This document shows, piece after piece, positions 1 to 10,578 of a stretch of DNA of 64,000 bases (positions are counted from its first letter, which is position 1; each line of letters begins with the position of its first letter). Position numbers and translations under genes: made by a program. The notes under the pieces were generated by a model. It searched no databases, was not told where the DNA came from, and saw only the letters and a list, made by a program, of their open reading frames with translations. This DNA is from Pseudomonadota bacterium (GTDB taxonomy: Bacteria > Pseudomonadota > Gammaproteobacteria > Burkholderiales > Methylophilaceae): NCBI GenBank assembly GCA_029563075.1, contig JAKQTN010000050.1, positions 62,001-126,000 of the forward strand. The letters are read 5' to 3'.

Positions 1-1
1 A

Positions 2-586
2 AGCCAATGGATTACGGGCGAAGCAGCGAGGTTGGATGTGCAGCACTGGCGCGCGCGCTCATGTGCAATTCTCACCGGTGCAGGCACGGTGCTGGCGGAT
101 AACCCGAGCATGTCTGTACGCAGCATGGATATTGGCCGGCAGCCATTAAAAGTGATTGTCGATAGCCAGTTACGAATATCAGTCAGCGCGAACATCCTGG
201 ATGGTGGAAATGTACTCATCGCATTTGCAAATGATGCGCAAAACAAAGCGGCGCAATTGCTAGCTGCTGGCGTAGAATTGCTTTGCATCCCGAATGGGCA
301 GGGCAAAGTATGTCTCAAAACGTTATTAAGCCACCTTGCCGGCCAGCAAATCAATGAGGTGATGTGTGAGGGCGGCGAAAGTCTGAACGGCGCCTTGATG
401 GCACAAGGCCTGCTTGATGAGCTATTGATTTATTACGCGCCAAAACTCATGGGCGGTGCTGCTAGAGGCATGTTTGCCATGCCGGAATTCACCAGCATGA
501 ACCAGGCGATTGTGCTGGATATTCTGGATGTGCGTCAGATCGGCGCCGATATTCGGCTGCGTGCCAAGCCCAATTATGCTGATTGA
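2..586 (+). CDS. ribD: Riboflavin biosynthesis protein RibD, C-terminal reductase part (5' truncated by window edge)
   Basis: This is the reductase half of RibD, which reduces 5-amino-6-ribosylamino-uracil 5'-phosphate in riboflavin synthesis in the cytoplasm. The reading frame is open from base 2 (SQWITGEAARLD...), so the gene starts upstream of the window and the N-terminal deaminase domain is not seen. Visible family features are SQWITGEAAR followed by RARSCAILTGAGTVLADNP, and later the glycine-rich CEGGESLNGALM, which matches the CEGG nucleotide-binding region of the RibD reductase domain. The stop codon overlaps the start of the next gene by 11 bases, which suggests translational coupling. 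The assignment is confident; the full length cannot be judged. Confidence 0.92.
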   Translation, partial: SQWITGEAARLDVQHWRARSCAILTGAGTVLADNPSMSVRSMDIGRQPLKVIVDSQLRISVSANILDGGNVLIAFANDAQNKAAQLLAAGVELLCIPNGQGKVCLKTLLSHLAGQQINEVMCEGGESLNGALMAQGLLDELLIYYAPKLMGGAARGMFAMPEFTSMNQAIVLDILDVRQIGADIRLRAKPNYAD

Positions 587-1388
587 CACGCACTGCCACC
601 TGGACGCCGCCGAGTTTGATGCTGACCGCGATGCAGTGGCCAGCCAAGCCAGGCAAGCGGGGGTGGGGATCATCGTCGTGCCGTCAATTGAGCCGAACAA
701 TTTTCAGCAGGTGATTGACATATCGGTTCAGTACCCGCATTGCTGCTATGCCTTGGGCATGCATCCGATGTATATTGATACCGCCAGCCCTAGTGACATC
801 AAGGCTTTGCACGCGCTCATCCGGCAGCAACTTTCAACAGAAAACAAGCTGGTCGCTGTGGGCGAGATCGGATTGGATTTCTTCGTCACAAAGCAAAACA
901 GAGAAACGCAGGAATATTTTTTTGCCGAGCAACTGAAAATCGCCAATGAATGTAATTTGCCGGTGATTCTGCATGTGCGCCGTGCGGTCGATGAGGTTTT
1001 GAAGTATTTGCGCCGCCATAAGGTAAGTGGCGGCATCGCGCACGCGTTTAACGGCAGCAGACAGCAGGCAGAGGCTTTTATTCAGCTTGGTTTCAAATTA
1101 GGCTTTGGTGGTGCGATGACTTACCCGCGCGCGCTCAATATTCGTGAATTGGCTACAAGCTTGCCGCTCGAATCAATCGTGCTTGAAACTGATGCGCCGG
1201 ATATTCCGCCGCAATGGATTGGAACCAAGGCGAGAAATAACCCCGCAGAGCTAGCAAAAATAGCCCAGGTGCTGGCCGATTTACGGGTTATGGAAGTCGC
1301 GCAAATCATTGAAATTACAAGCAAAAACGCAGTACAAATTTTACCTAAGCTGGCTGGTTTATGCACACCACTTCAAGTATTACATTAA
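576..1388 (+). CDS. TatD-family metal-dependent hydrolase (YcfH/TatD-like DNase)
   Basis: A 270-residue TIM-barrel metallohydrolase of the TatD family; members are metal-dependent exo/endodeoxyribonucleases. The metal-binding pattern is visible in order: the HxH motif in DTHCHLD at the N-terminus, the glutamate in GEIGLDFF, histidines in ILHVRRA and GIAHAFNGS, and the late aspartate in LETDAPDIPPQ. The start is ATG at 576 because MLIDTHCHLD is the normal family N-terminus, although the frame is open further upstream. It overlaps ribD by 11 bases and is probably cotranscribed with it. YcfH and TatD paralogues cannot be separated from sequence alone, so no symbol is given. Confidence 0.9.
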   Translation: MLIDTHCHLDAAEFDADRDAVASQARQAGVGIIVVPSIEPNNFQQVIDISVQYPHCCYALGMHPMYIDTASPSDIKALHALIRQQLSTENKLVAVGEIGLDFFVTKQNRETQEYFFAEQLKIANECNLPVILHVRRAVDEVLKYLRRHKVSGGIAHAFNGSRQQAEAFIQLGFKLGFGGAMTYPRALNIRELATSLPLESIVLETDAPDIPPQWIGTKARNNPAELAKIAQVLADLRVMEVAQIIEITSKNAVQILPKLAGLCTPLQVLH

Positions 1389-1663
1389 CATTGGCAAAAA
1401 ACCCTTGTTAAACCAAGGGTATACTGTAACCAATTGATTTATATAATAAAAAAAGTAGATTAAAAAATGAACTTTTTGAAAAAAGCCTTATAAATTGATA
1501 TGTTACGTTTTCAAGACACAGTAATCCACAAAGTTATCCACAGATTTTGTGGATGAAAAAATGTGAAAAACAAAACCGTAAAAAAAGCAAACTTTTTATT
1601 AAAATATTTCGATTGTTATTGTAAAAAATATTCATGCAATTCGAAGAAAGTATGTACTAAATT
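1389..1663. other. AT-rich intergenic spacer before mtnA
   Basis: A gene-free stretch of 275 bases, strongly AT-rich. It opens with a hairpin at 1401-1420 (7-bp arms ACCCTTG/CAAGGGT). On the plus strand this is not followed by a T-run; read on the minus strand it is. It is therefore at best a weak terminator for tatD. The middle holds three DnaA-box-like nonamers, listed separately. No open reading frame or tRNA is visible. Confidence 0.7.
1522..1556. promoter_or_regulatory. Cluster of three DnaA-box-like nonamers
   Basis: Within 35 bases there are TAATCCACA (1522-1530), a perfect TTATCCACA (1534-1542) and, on the opposite strand, TCATCCACA (1548-1556 complement). TTATCCACA is the established high-affinity DnaA box. 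The last two face each other and could also pair as a short hairpin. The setting is an AT-rich spacer. No dnaA, dnaN or gidA lies nearby, so an origin claim is not supported. A DnaA-titration or regulatory site is possible. Confidence 0.4.
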
Positions 1664-2725
1664 ATGCGGGTGAATGCACAACACTTTCGTACCATCTGGC
1701 CAGACCCTCGCTGCAAATTTGTCGAAATCATCGATCAAACCAGATTGCCATTTGCGTTTGAAACGGTTCGCCTGGCATCGCTGGAACAAATGGCGCATAG
1801 CATTAAAGCCATGCAGGTACGGGGTGCACCGCTCATTGGTGTCGCGGCAGCGTATGGCATGGCGCTGGCGACCTTGCATGACGATTCCGATGAGTATTTG
1901 TTACAAGCAGGCCAGGAATTAATATCCACGCGGCCTACAGCGGTGAATTTGCGCTGGGCGGTGCAACGCATGCAAGCGCATCTGCTGGCTTTGCAGCCTA
2001 ATCAGCGTAACTTTGCAGCCTGGAAAGAAGCGGCAAGAATTGCCGAGGAAGATGTCACACAGAACAAATCCATCGGCCAGCATGGTTTGAAACTTATTCA
2101 TCAGGCTTATCAAAATAAAACATTCAATATTTTGACGCACTGCAATGCGGGCTGGCTGGCCACAGTGGATTACGGCACCGCGCTTGCGCCCGTGTATGCG
2201 TCGCATGACGCAGGGCTGGACGTGCATGTATGGGTGGGAGAAACGCGACCACGCAACCAGGGTGCCAGCCTGACTGCATGGGAGCTGGCGCAGCACGGCG
2301 TGCCGCACACGGTGATTACCGATAATGCAGGCGGGCATCTGATGCAGCAGGGCTGTGTGGATATGGTGCTGCTGGGAGCAGACCGCGTGACGCGGAATGG
2401 GGATGTCTGCAACAAAATCGGCACCTATTTAAAAGCATTGGCTGCGTTTGATAATCACATTCCTTTTTACGTCGCCGTGCCAAGCCCGACCATAGACTGG
2501 GGTATTACAAGTGTCAGCGAAATCGAGATTGAAGAACGTCATAGTGATGAGGTGGCATATATGCAGGGGCTAGCTGGCGCTGATACGCTGCAGCAGGTAC
2601 GTGTGATTCCGGCAGAATCCCAGGCTGCCAACCCGGCGTTTGATGTCACGCCTGCCAGGCTGGTAACCGGCATCATAACCGAGCGGGGCGTATATGCGCC
2701 GCAACAGTTGCTGCAGTTGATTTAG
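1664..2725 (+). CDS. mtnA: S-methyl-5-thioribose-1-phosphate isomerase MtnA
   Basis: A 353-residue member of the eIF2B-like aldose-ketose isomerase family. MtnA converts methylthioribose 1-phosphate to methylthioribulose 1-phosphate in salvage of methylthioadenosine. Family signatures are visible: MQVRGAPLIGVAAAYG near the N-terminus, LTHCNAGWLATVDYGTA carrying the catalytic cysteine, NAGGHLMQQG, and GADRVTRNGDVCNKIGTY carrying the catalytic aspartate. Length is normal for the family. The start is ATG at 1664; the upstream ribosome-binding site is weak. Two genes downstream lies a FucA-like aldolase that could use its product. No mtnP, mtnN or mtnK lies in the window. Confidence 0.93.
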   Translation: MRVNAQHFRTIWPDPRCKFVEIIDQTRLPFAFETVRLASLEQMAHSIKAMQVRGAPLIGVAAAYGMALATLHDDSDEYLLQAGQELISTRPTAVNLRWAVQRMQAHLLALQPNQRNFAAWKEAARIAEEDVTQNKSIGQHGLKLIHQAYQNKTFNILTHCNAGWLATVDYGTALAPVYASHDAGLDVHVWVGETRPRNQGASLTAWELAQHGVPHTVITDNAGGHLMQQGCVDMVLLGADRVTRNGDVCNKIGTYLKALAAFDNHIPFYVAVPSPTIDWGITSVSEIEIEERHSDEVAYMQGLAGADTLQQVRVIPAESQAANPAFDVTPARLVTGIITERGVYAPQQLLQLI

Positions 2726-2747
2726 CAGCCTCATAAATGGGCAGCCA

Positions 2748-4385
2748 ATGAAAAACAAGTTGAATATCGGACGCAGGCATTTTTTAGCAGTTTCCGCATC
2801 GGCCGCGCTTGCAACGCTATATCTAGGTGCTAAAAACGCGTTTGCTAAAAAGTCGGAAGCACAGAATCCGGGCGGTCAGGAGGTTGTCGCCAACGCGCGC
2901 CTCGGCATCAATTTGGCGGGTATTGCCGACTGGAGCACCGAGCAGCCTTTTGTTGATTTTTTTTACATGTCACGAGACTGGATTAGCCAAATCAAGGGGG
3001 GCGACTGGGGCACAGGCCCGGCATTGGCGCTTGATGAGTATGGCTGGGTTAAGCATTTGGCAAAGAACTGCTATGCGACCAGGATTATTTGCTCGCTCGA
3101 AGGCAAGCAATATCCAAGCGGAGATTATGTCATTCTTTACGATGGTGAAGGCGCGCTAACTTTTTCAAATGGTACTGTCATAGCACACAAAGCGAGCCTG
3201 GAGAACAAATCCGGCAGGATAGTGCTCAGGGTTGATGCTGCAAAAGGCCCGCTATTCTTAGAGATTCATAAAACCAACCCGCAAAACTATCTTCGCAACA
3301 TTCGGGTAATCCTGCCGGGATTTGAGCCAACTTACCAAAGCAATCCTTGGCATCCGGATTTCCTGAAGCGCTGGTCTGGCATTGCCTGTTTAAGGTTTAT
3401 GGACTTTATGGCAACTAACAATTCAGATCAGATCAAATGGTCGGATCGACCTAAAGTGACCGATGCCAGCTATGCATCGAAGGGCGTTCCACTGGAATTG
3501 TTGGTGGATTTGGCCAACCGCCTGAATACGGATGCCTGGTTTTGCATGCCGCATCAGGCAGATGACGACTACGTCAAACAGTTTGCGCTGTATGTGAAGC
3601 AAAATATGAAACCCGAATTGCATGCCTGGGTAGAATATTCGAATGAAGTCTGGAACGGCGCATTTGACCAAAATGATTATGCAGGGAAAGCGGGCCAACG
3701 CCTGAAGTTTGCCGATAAGCCTTGGGAAGCGGCCTGGAAATTCAATGCTTATCGTTCAGTGCAGATATTCAAAATCTGGACTGAAGTCTATGGCGGGCAT
3801 GAGCGACTCATAAGAGTTTTGGCGTCTCAAGCTGCCAGTGCTTATGTATCAGACCAGATTCTAAGTTTTCAGGATGCTGCAAGCAACGCAGATGTGCTCG
3901 CGATTGCGCCTTACGTTGCGCTCAGTGTGCCACCCACAGCCGAAGATGGTATTACCGAAAAAGAGGTTGCATCATGGAGTCTTGACAAGCTATTCGATCA
4001 CATTCATAAAGTCAGTTTGCCTGAGTCCGAAAAATGGATCGGGCAGAATAAAAAAGTAGCAGATCAATACGGACTTAAACTGGTTGCTTATGAGGCTGGC
4101 CAGCATTTGGTGGGTATTGCCGGTGCCGAAAATAATGAAAAGCTGACCAAGCTGTTTCTTCAGGCGAACGCAGATGCAAGAATGGGTGAAGTCTATGCGA
4201 AAAATTTAGCGGCCTGGGAACAACTTGGCGGTGATTTAATCTGTAGTTTTCATAGCATGTCCAGCTGGTCAAAATGGGGCAGTTGGGGCCTGTTAAGAAA
4301 TTATGGCGATTTGCCTGCGAGTTCACCCAAGTTTATTGCCAGCATAAAATGGGCGATTTCGCATGGACAGAAAATGGCTTATTGA
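2748..4385 (+). CDS. Tat-exported glycoside-hydrolase-like protein, function unknown
   Basis: A 545-residue protein whose N-terminus has a twin-arginine signal (GRRHFLAVSASAALATLYLG, then a probable cleavage after AFA), so export of a folded protein is likely. The mature part resembles a clan GH-A TIM-barrel glycosidase: WVEYSNEVWN near residue 300 has the Asn-Glu pair typical of the acid/base residue, and LVAYEAGQH near residue 450 could hold the nucleophile. The protein is rich in tryptophan, also common in such enzymes. I cannot name a GH family or substrate. It sits 22 bases after mtnA and 20 bases before an aldolase on the same strand, so the three may be one transcript, although an exported glycosidase has no obvious link to methylthioribose salvage. 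Confidence 0.6.
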   Translation: MKNKLNIGRRHFLAVSASAALATLYLGAKNAFAKKSEAQNPGGQEVVANARLGINLAGIADWSTEQPFVDFFYMSRDWISQIKGGDWGTGPALALDEYGWVKHLAKNCYATRIICSLEGKQYPSGDYVILYDGEGALTFSNGTVIAHKASLENKSGRIVLRVDAAKGPLFLEIHKTNPQNYLRNIRVILPGFEPTYQSNPWHPDFLKRWSGIACLRFMDFMATNNSDQIKWSDRPKVTDASYASKGVPLELLVDLANRLNTDAWFCMPHQADDDYVKQFALYVKQNMKPELHAWVEYSNEVWNGAFDQNDYAGKAGQRLKFADKPWEAAWKFNAYRSVQIFKIWTEVYGGHERLIRVLASQAASAYVSDQILSFQDAASNADVLAIAPYVALSVPPTAEDGITEKEVASWSLDKLFDHIHKVSLPESEKWIGQNKKVADQYGLKLVAYEAGQHLVGIAGAENNEKLTKLFLQANADARMGEVYAKNLAAWEQLGGDLICSFHSMSSWSKWGSWGLLRNYGDLPASSPKFIASIKWAISHGQKMAY

Positions 4386-4405
4386 TATGGATGGATTGAG
4401 AACGC

Positions 4406-5056
4406 ATGCAAAACTCCTCTGAAGCAGCATTGCATGAAGGCTTGTTACATACCGTCAGAAAATTGGCGGAGCTGGGTTTGAATAAAGGCACGTCAGGCAA
4501 TGCGAGCGTGCGTTATAGTGATGGGTTTTTAGTGACGCCATCGGGCATGAGCGTAGAGCAGATGACTGCTGCCGGCATGGTACACATGCAGTTTGATGGT
4601 AGTTACGAACAAGCAAAAAAGCCTTCGAGCGAATGGCGCTTTCACCGCGACATTTTGGTAAATCGCCCAGAACTCAATGCGGTAATTCACACCCATAGCA
4701 TGTTTGCTACCACCTTGGCCTGTTTGCGGAAAGACATCCCGCCATTTCATTACATGATTGCGGTGACAGGAGGCGATACCATCCGCTGTGCACCATATGC
4801 ATTATTTGGTTCGCAGGCTTTATCTGATAACGCGCTTACGGCTCTGCATGAGCGCAAAGCCTGTTTATTAGCGAATCATGGCATGATTGCATTGGGTTGC
4901 GATTTAGAGGATGCGCTGGCAGTGACCATTGAAGTGGAAAACCTGTGCGAGCAATACTGGCGCGCCTTGCAAATTGGTAACCCGCATATATTGTCCGAAG
5001 CTGAAATGCGCGAAGTGTTTCAGCAGTTCAAAGGATACGGCAAATGGAAAGGGTAA
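4406..5056 (+). CDS. Class II aldolase (FucA-like), candidate methylthioribulose-1-phosphate aldolase
   Basis: A 216-residue zinc-dependent class II aldolase/adducin-family protein. The resemblance to E. coli fuculose-phosphate aldolase is strong: LGLNKGTSGNASVRY, LVTPSGM, KPSSEWRFH with the catalytic glutamate, HTH as two zinc ligands, PFHYMIAVTGGD, APYALFGSQ and NHGMIA with the third zinc histidine. Length equals FucA (215). Because it shares a strand and probably a transcript with mtnA, it may cleave methylthioribulose 1-phosphate (or the 5-deoxy analogue) to DHAP and an aldehyde, as Ald2 does in the DHAP shunt. The family also contains MtnB dehydratase and sugar-phosphate aldolases, so the substrate is inference. 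Confidence 0.8.
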   Translation: MQNSSEAALHEGLLHTVRKLAELGLNKGTSGNASVRYSDGFLVTPSGMSVEQMTAAGMVHMQFDGSYEQAKKPSSEWRFHRDILVNRPELNAVIHTHSMFATTLACLRKDIPPFHYMIAVTGGDTIRCAPYALFGSQALSDNALTALHERKACLLANHGMIALGCDLEDALAVTIEVENLCEQYWRALQIGNPHILSEAEMREVFQQFKGYGKWKG

Positions 5057-5141
5057 CAGGCACTTGCTTTGGCTAAGCAATGCTGAAGATTTTGTTTGCG
5101 CGAAGGGCATTAAAAAATTGCCTAAATCTCGATACCTTTGA

Positions 5142-5170
5142 TTGTGGCGGTGGTGCGTTTACAGTAAAAT
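5142..5170 (+). promoter_or_regulatory. Candidate sigma-70 promoter for pyrG
   Basis: TTGTGG (5142-5147) and TAAAAT (5165-5170) are separated by 17 bases and lie about 40 bases before the pyrG start. The rest of the 152-base spacer after the aldolase gene shows no open reading frame. The assignment rests on motif match only. Confidence 0.4.
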
Positions 5171-5196
5171 AGACTCCCGTCTGCAATGAATAATGA

Positions 5197-6840
<1,644 letters not shown>

Positions 6841-7680
6841 ATGAAATTATGCGGCTTTGAAGTTGGCTTGGACAAACCGCTATTTTTAATCGCAGGCCCG
6901 TGCGTGATTGAGTCGCGCGAGTTCGCGATTGAGACAGCCGGGCAATTAAAAGAAATTGCGGCCAGAGTCGGCATTCCGTTTATCTACAAATCGTCTTACG
7001 ATAAAGCCAATCGCAGTTCCACCAAGACCTTTCGCGGTTTTGGCATGGAAGAGGGGCTGAAAATTCTGGATGAAGTGAAACGTCAAATCGGCGTGCCGGT
7101 ATTGACCGATGTGCATACCGAAGAGCAGGTGCCGCATGTGGCGGCCGTGGTGGATGTGCTGCAGACTCCCGCTTTTTTATGCCGTCAAACCGATTTTATC
7201 GTAGCGGTGGCAACCTGCGGCAAGCCGGTGAACATTAAAAAGGGCCAGTTTTTAGCGCCGCATGATATGTTGCAAGTGGTGAATAAGGCCAAAGAAGCCA
7301 ATGGCGGCGCGGATACCATCATGGTGTGCGAGCGCGGCGCTTCTTTTGGCTACAACACACTGGTTTCAGATATGCGCGGCCTGGCGATTATGCGCGAGAC
7401 CAATTGCCCGGTGGTATTCGATGCCACGCACTCGGTGCAGCAGCCAGGCGGCCAGGGTGATAAAAGCGGCGGGCAGCGTGAGTTTGTGCCGGTGTTAGCA
7501 CGAGCTGCCGTAGCCAGTGGTATATCAGGCGTGTTCATGGAAACGCACCCTGATCCAGCAAAGGCATTGTCTGATGGCCCGAATGCGTGGCCGCTGCATA
7601 AGATGGAAGATTTGCTGCATGTATTGGTAGACTTGGATAAATTAGTGAAAAAAGCCGGTTTTATTGAATCAACATTATAA
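6841..7680 (+). CDS. kdsA: 3-deoxy-8-phosphooctulonate (KDO-8-P) synthase
   Basis: A 279-residue aldolase that condenses phosphoenolpyruvate with arabinose 5-phosphate to make KDO 8-phosphate for lipopolysaccharide core. Visible family motifs are [33 protein letters not shown]-like [48 protein letters not shown], and [12 protein letters not shown]. Length is normal. Asn in KANRSS and the lack of the metal-site cysteine near the N-terminus point to the metal-independent E. coli type. It starts at the base after the pyrG stop and precedes eno, the common pyrG-kdsA-eno order of beta- and gammaproteobacteria. Confidence 0.97.
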   Translation: MKLCGFEVGLDKPLFLIAGPCVIESREFAIETAGQLKEIAARVGIPFIYKSSYDKANRSSTKTFRGFGMEEGLKILDEVKRQIGVPVLTDVHTEEQVPHVAAVVDVLQTPAFLCRQTDFIVAVATCGKPVNIKKGQFLAPHDMLQVVNKAKEANGGADTIMVCERGASFGYNTLVSDMRGLAIMRETNCPVVFDATHSVQQPGGQGDKSGGQREFVPVLARAAVASGISGVFMETHPDPAKALSDGPNAWPLHKMEDLLHVLVDLDKLVKKAGFIESTL

Positions 7681-7729
7681 GAAGACGGTAAGTAGTAGTT
7701 ATTAAGTGAAGTTAATTTGTAAATTTTAG

Positions 7730-9025
<1,296 letters not shown>

Positions 9026-9125
9026 TTTCAAATGTATTCAAGCCGATATGTTGTTACATTGCCTCGCCGTACTAAGCGTACTGTCTTCGACAATGTGCCT
9101 AGTCTCGGCTCGGATACAATTGAAA
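9026..9125. repeat. 100-bp imperfect inverted repeat directly after eno
   Basis: Outer arms of 21 bases (9026-9046 and 9105-9125) are complementary at 18 of 21 positions. Inside, ACATTG (9056-9061) can pair with CAATGT (9091-9096), and GTAC occurs on both sides of the centre (9069-9072 and 9078-9081), so the whole element can fold into one long hairpin or cruciform. There is no T-run, so it is not a standard intrinsic terminator. It resembles a small non-coding mobile or REP-like element placed between eno and ftsB. I did not find a second copy in this window. Confidence 0.75.
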
Positions 9126-9165
9126 TAAAATATAATTCATGTCAGCTTGAGCATAACGCATTGTT

Positions 9166-9504
9166 TTGAAAGCTTTAACACTCATTTTTGTGGTCCTAAT
9201 TGCCTTGCTGCAGTATCCGTTGTGGCTAGGCAAGGGCAGCTGGTTGCGGGTGTGGAATGTCAACCAGCAAATAACCGAGCAAAAAGACAAAAATGCCGCG
9301 TTAAAGCAGCGCAATGAAACCTTGAATGCCGAGGTGCGCGACTTAAAACAGGGCACCGCGGCAATTGAGGAACGCGCACGCAGCGAGCTTGGCATGATCA
9401 AGCAGGATGAAGTGTTCTATCAGGTGATCGATCAGCCATTGCCGACACAACCAGCCAATCAACTGCCAGAAACATCCAAGCAAGGTTCCGATAAAAACCA
9501 GTAG
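9166..9504 (+). CDS. ftsB: Cell division protein FtsB
   Basis: A 112-residue bitopic membrane protein of the FtsB/DivIC family, part of the FtsQLB division complex. It has a short cytoplasmic N-terminus, one membrane segment (about residues 4-20, LTLIFVVLIALLQYPLWLG) and a periplasmic coiled coil (about 30-65, NQQITEQKDKNAALKQRN...). It ends with the family motif IEERARSELGMIKQDEVFYQV and a short Pro/Gln-rich tail. The only sensible start is TTG at 9166. Position after eno is the usual place of ftsB. Length is slightly above the E. coli protein (103). Confidence 0.9.
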   Translation: MKALTLIFVVLIALLQYPLWLGKGSWLRVWNVNQQITEQKDKNAALKQRNETLNAEVRDLKQGTAAIEERARSELGMIKQDEVFYQVIDQPLPTQPANQLPETSKQGSDKNQ

Positions 9505-9510
9505 TCTGGT

Positions 9511-10545
9511 CTAAGATTCCAAAGCGTAAGGTAGACTCTTAGAGGTGACAACCGAGTCGTTCCAATAAATGTTGCCTGCTTCTTTAGCGTCGATACGCAT
9601 TTCGATAAGCGCATCGAAACTGCCGGAAGGATTGACGGCTACTCTGACAATCTGGCCGACTTCATTTTTTGCACCATCCATCACTTTGTCTCCAGCCAAG
9701 GGTGCGTGAGCTGATTCAATACTGGCAAGATAAGTGCGCCGTTTAACGCTGCCTAAATAATGAGTGCGCGCCACAATTTCCTGCCCGGTATAGCAGCCTT
9801 TTTTAAAGCTGATTGCGTTGAGCAAATCCAGATTCAGCATTTGCGGCACAAATTGTTCCTGTGTTGCAGGTGTGATGTCCGGAATGCCGGCCTGTATCTC
9901 CAGCCAATCCCAGCAAGGCTTTCCGACTGGCTGGCAATCCACTTTGAGTGCGTTCCAGATAGCTGGTGCGTTGACAGAGTCAGTAAGAATTTCAAAACGT
10001 GAGTTGTTTCCTGTTGTTGGCAATTTAAGAATCGCGCCATTCTCCAGACTCACTAATTCATAATCTTGAGTGGGGATTTTAGTAAATACAGGCACTAGCA
10101 TTGACGCGGCCTCTAGGCCATTTAATCCAAACTTGATAATGTCTTCAGAAGCATCCTTAATATCCACTTTGCTACGCATCACGTACATTTTCAGGCGCTT
10201 CATGATGGGTTCCAGCAACTCACGGTTGAGCTGCAGATGCAGATGATCATGGTGCGCAAAGGCCAGAAAGAGCGCCAGCATGCGGCCCTTCGGGGTGCAG
10301 TAAGCGGTGTAATGCGCGTTATTGCCCGCCAGCAATTTCACGTCATTGGTGACCTGGCCCTGCAGGAAAGTAACAGCGTCAGGGCCATTGATTTCCAGCA
10401 AGCCGAGGTGTGTCAGGTCACACAGCACATTAGCCTTTGCGGTGGCTATGAGTTCCGCGTCTGGATTGCCGAAATGCATCACTGCGCCATTTTCTATCAC
10501 CGCTCCTTGCATTGCTAAACCTGTTTGCCATTCTGCTGCTGTCAT
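9511..10545 (-). CDS. ygfZ: YgfZ/GcvT-like folate-binding protein
   Basis: A 344-residue tetrahydrofolate-dependent protein that supports iron-sulfur cluster assembly or repair, for example for MiaB. The GcvT-like fold is suggested by LCDLTHLGLLEINGPDAVTFLQGQVTNDV in the N-terminal part, and the diagnostic YgfZ motif KGCYTGQEIVARTHYLG is near residue 245 with its conserved cysteine. Length is normal. It converges with ftsB (6 bases between stops) and is divergent from the ygfX-like gene 33 bases away. The E. coli neighbours ygfX and ygfZ are also close. Confidence 0.92.
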   Translation of the reverse strand: MTAAEWQTGLAMQGAVIENGAVMHFGNPDAELIATAKANVLCDLTHLGLLEINGPDAVTFLQGQVTNDVKLLAGNNAHYTAYCTPKGRMLALFLAFAHHDHLHLQLNRELLEPIMKRLKMYVMRSKVDIKDASEDIIKFGLNGLEAASMLVPVFTKIPTQDYELVSLENGAILKLPTTGNNSRFEILTDSVNAPAIWNALKVDCQPVGKPCWDWLEIQAGIPDITPATQEQFVPQMLNLDLLNAISFKKGCYTGQEIVARTHYLGSVKRRTYLASIESAHAPLAGDKVMDGAKNEVGQIVRVAVNPSGSFDALIEMRIDAKEAGNIYWNDSVVTSKSLPYALES

Positions 10546-10578
10546 GCCAATATCTGCCTTATTTAATTACAACCCAAC

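Noticed and set aside
1389-1663. Chromosome origin of replication in the AT-rich spacer with DnaA boxes
   Set aside because: None of the usual origin neighbours (dnaA, dnaN, gyrB, rpmH, gidA) is present and only three boxes occur. The cluster is reported as a possible DnaA-binding site instead.
4406-5056. MtnB (methylthioribulose-1-phosphate dehydratase)
   Set aside because: MtnB belongs to the same superfamily, and mtnA is near, but the SSEWRFH, PFHYMIA and APYALFG segments follow FucA very closely, so an aldolase is more likely.
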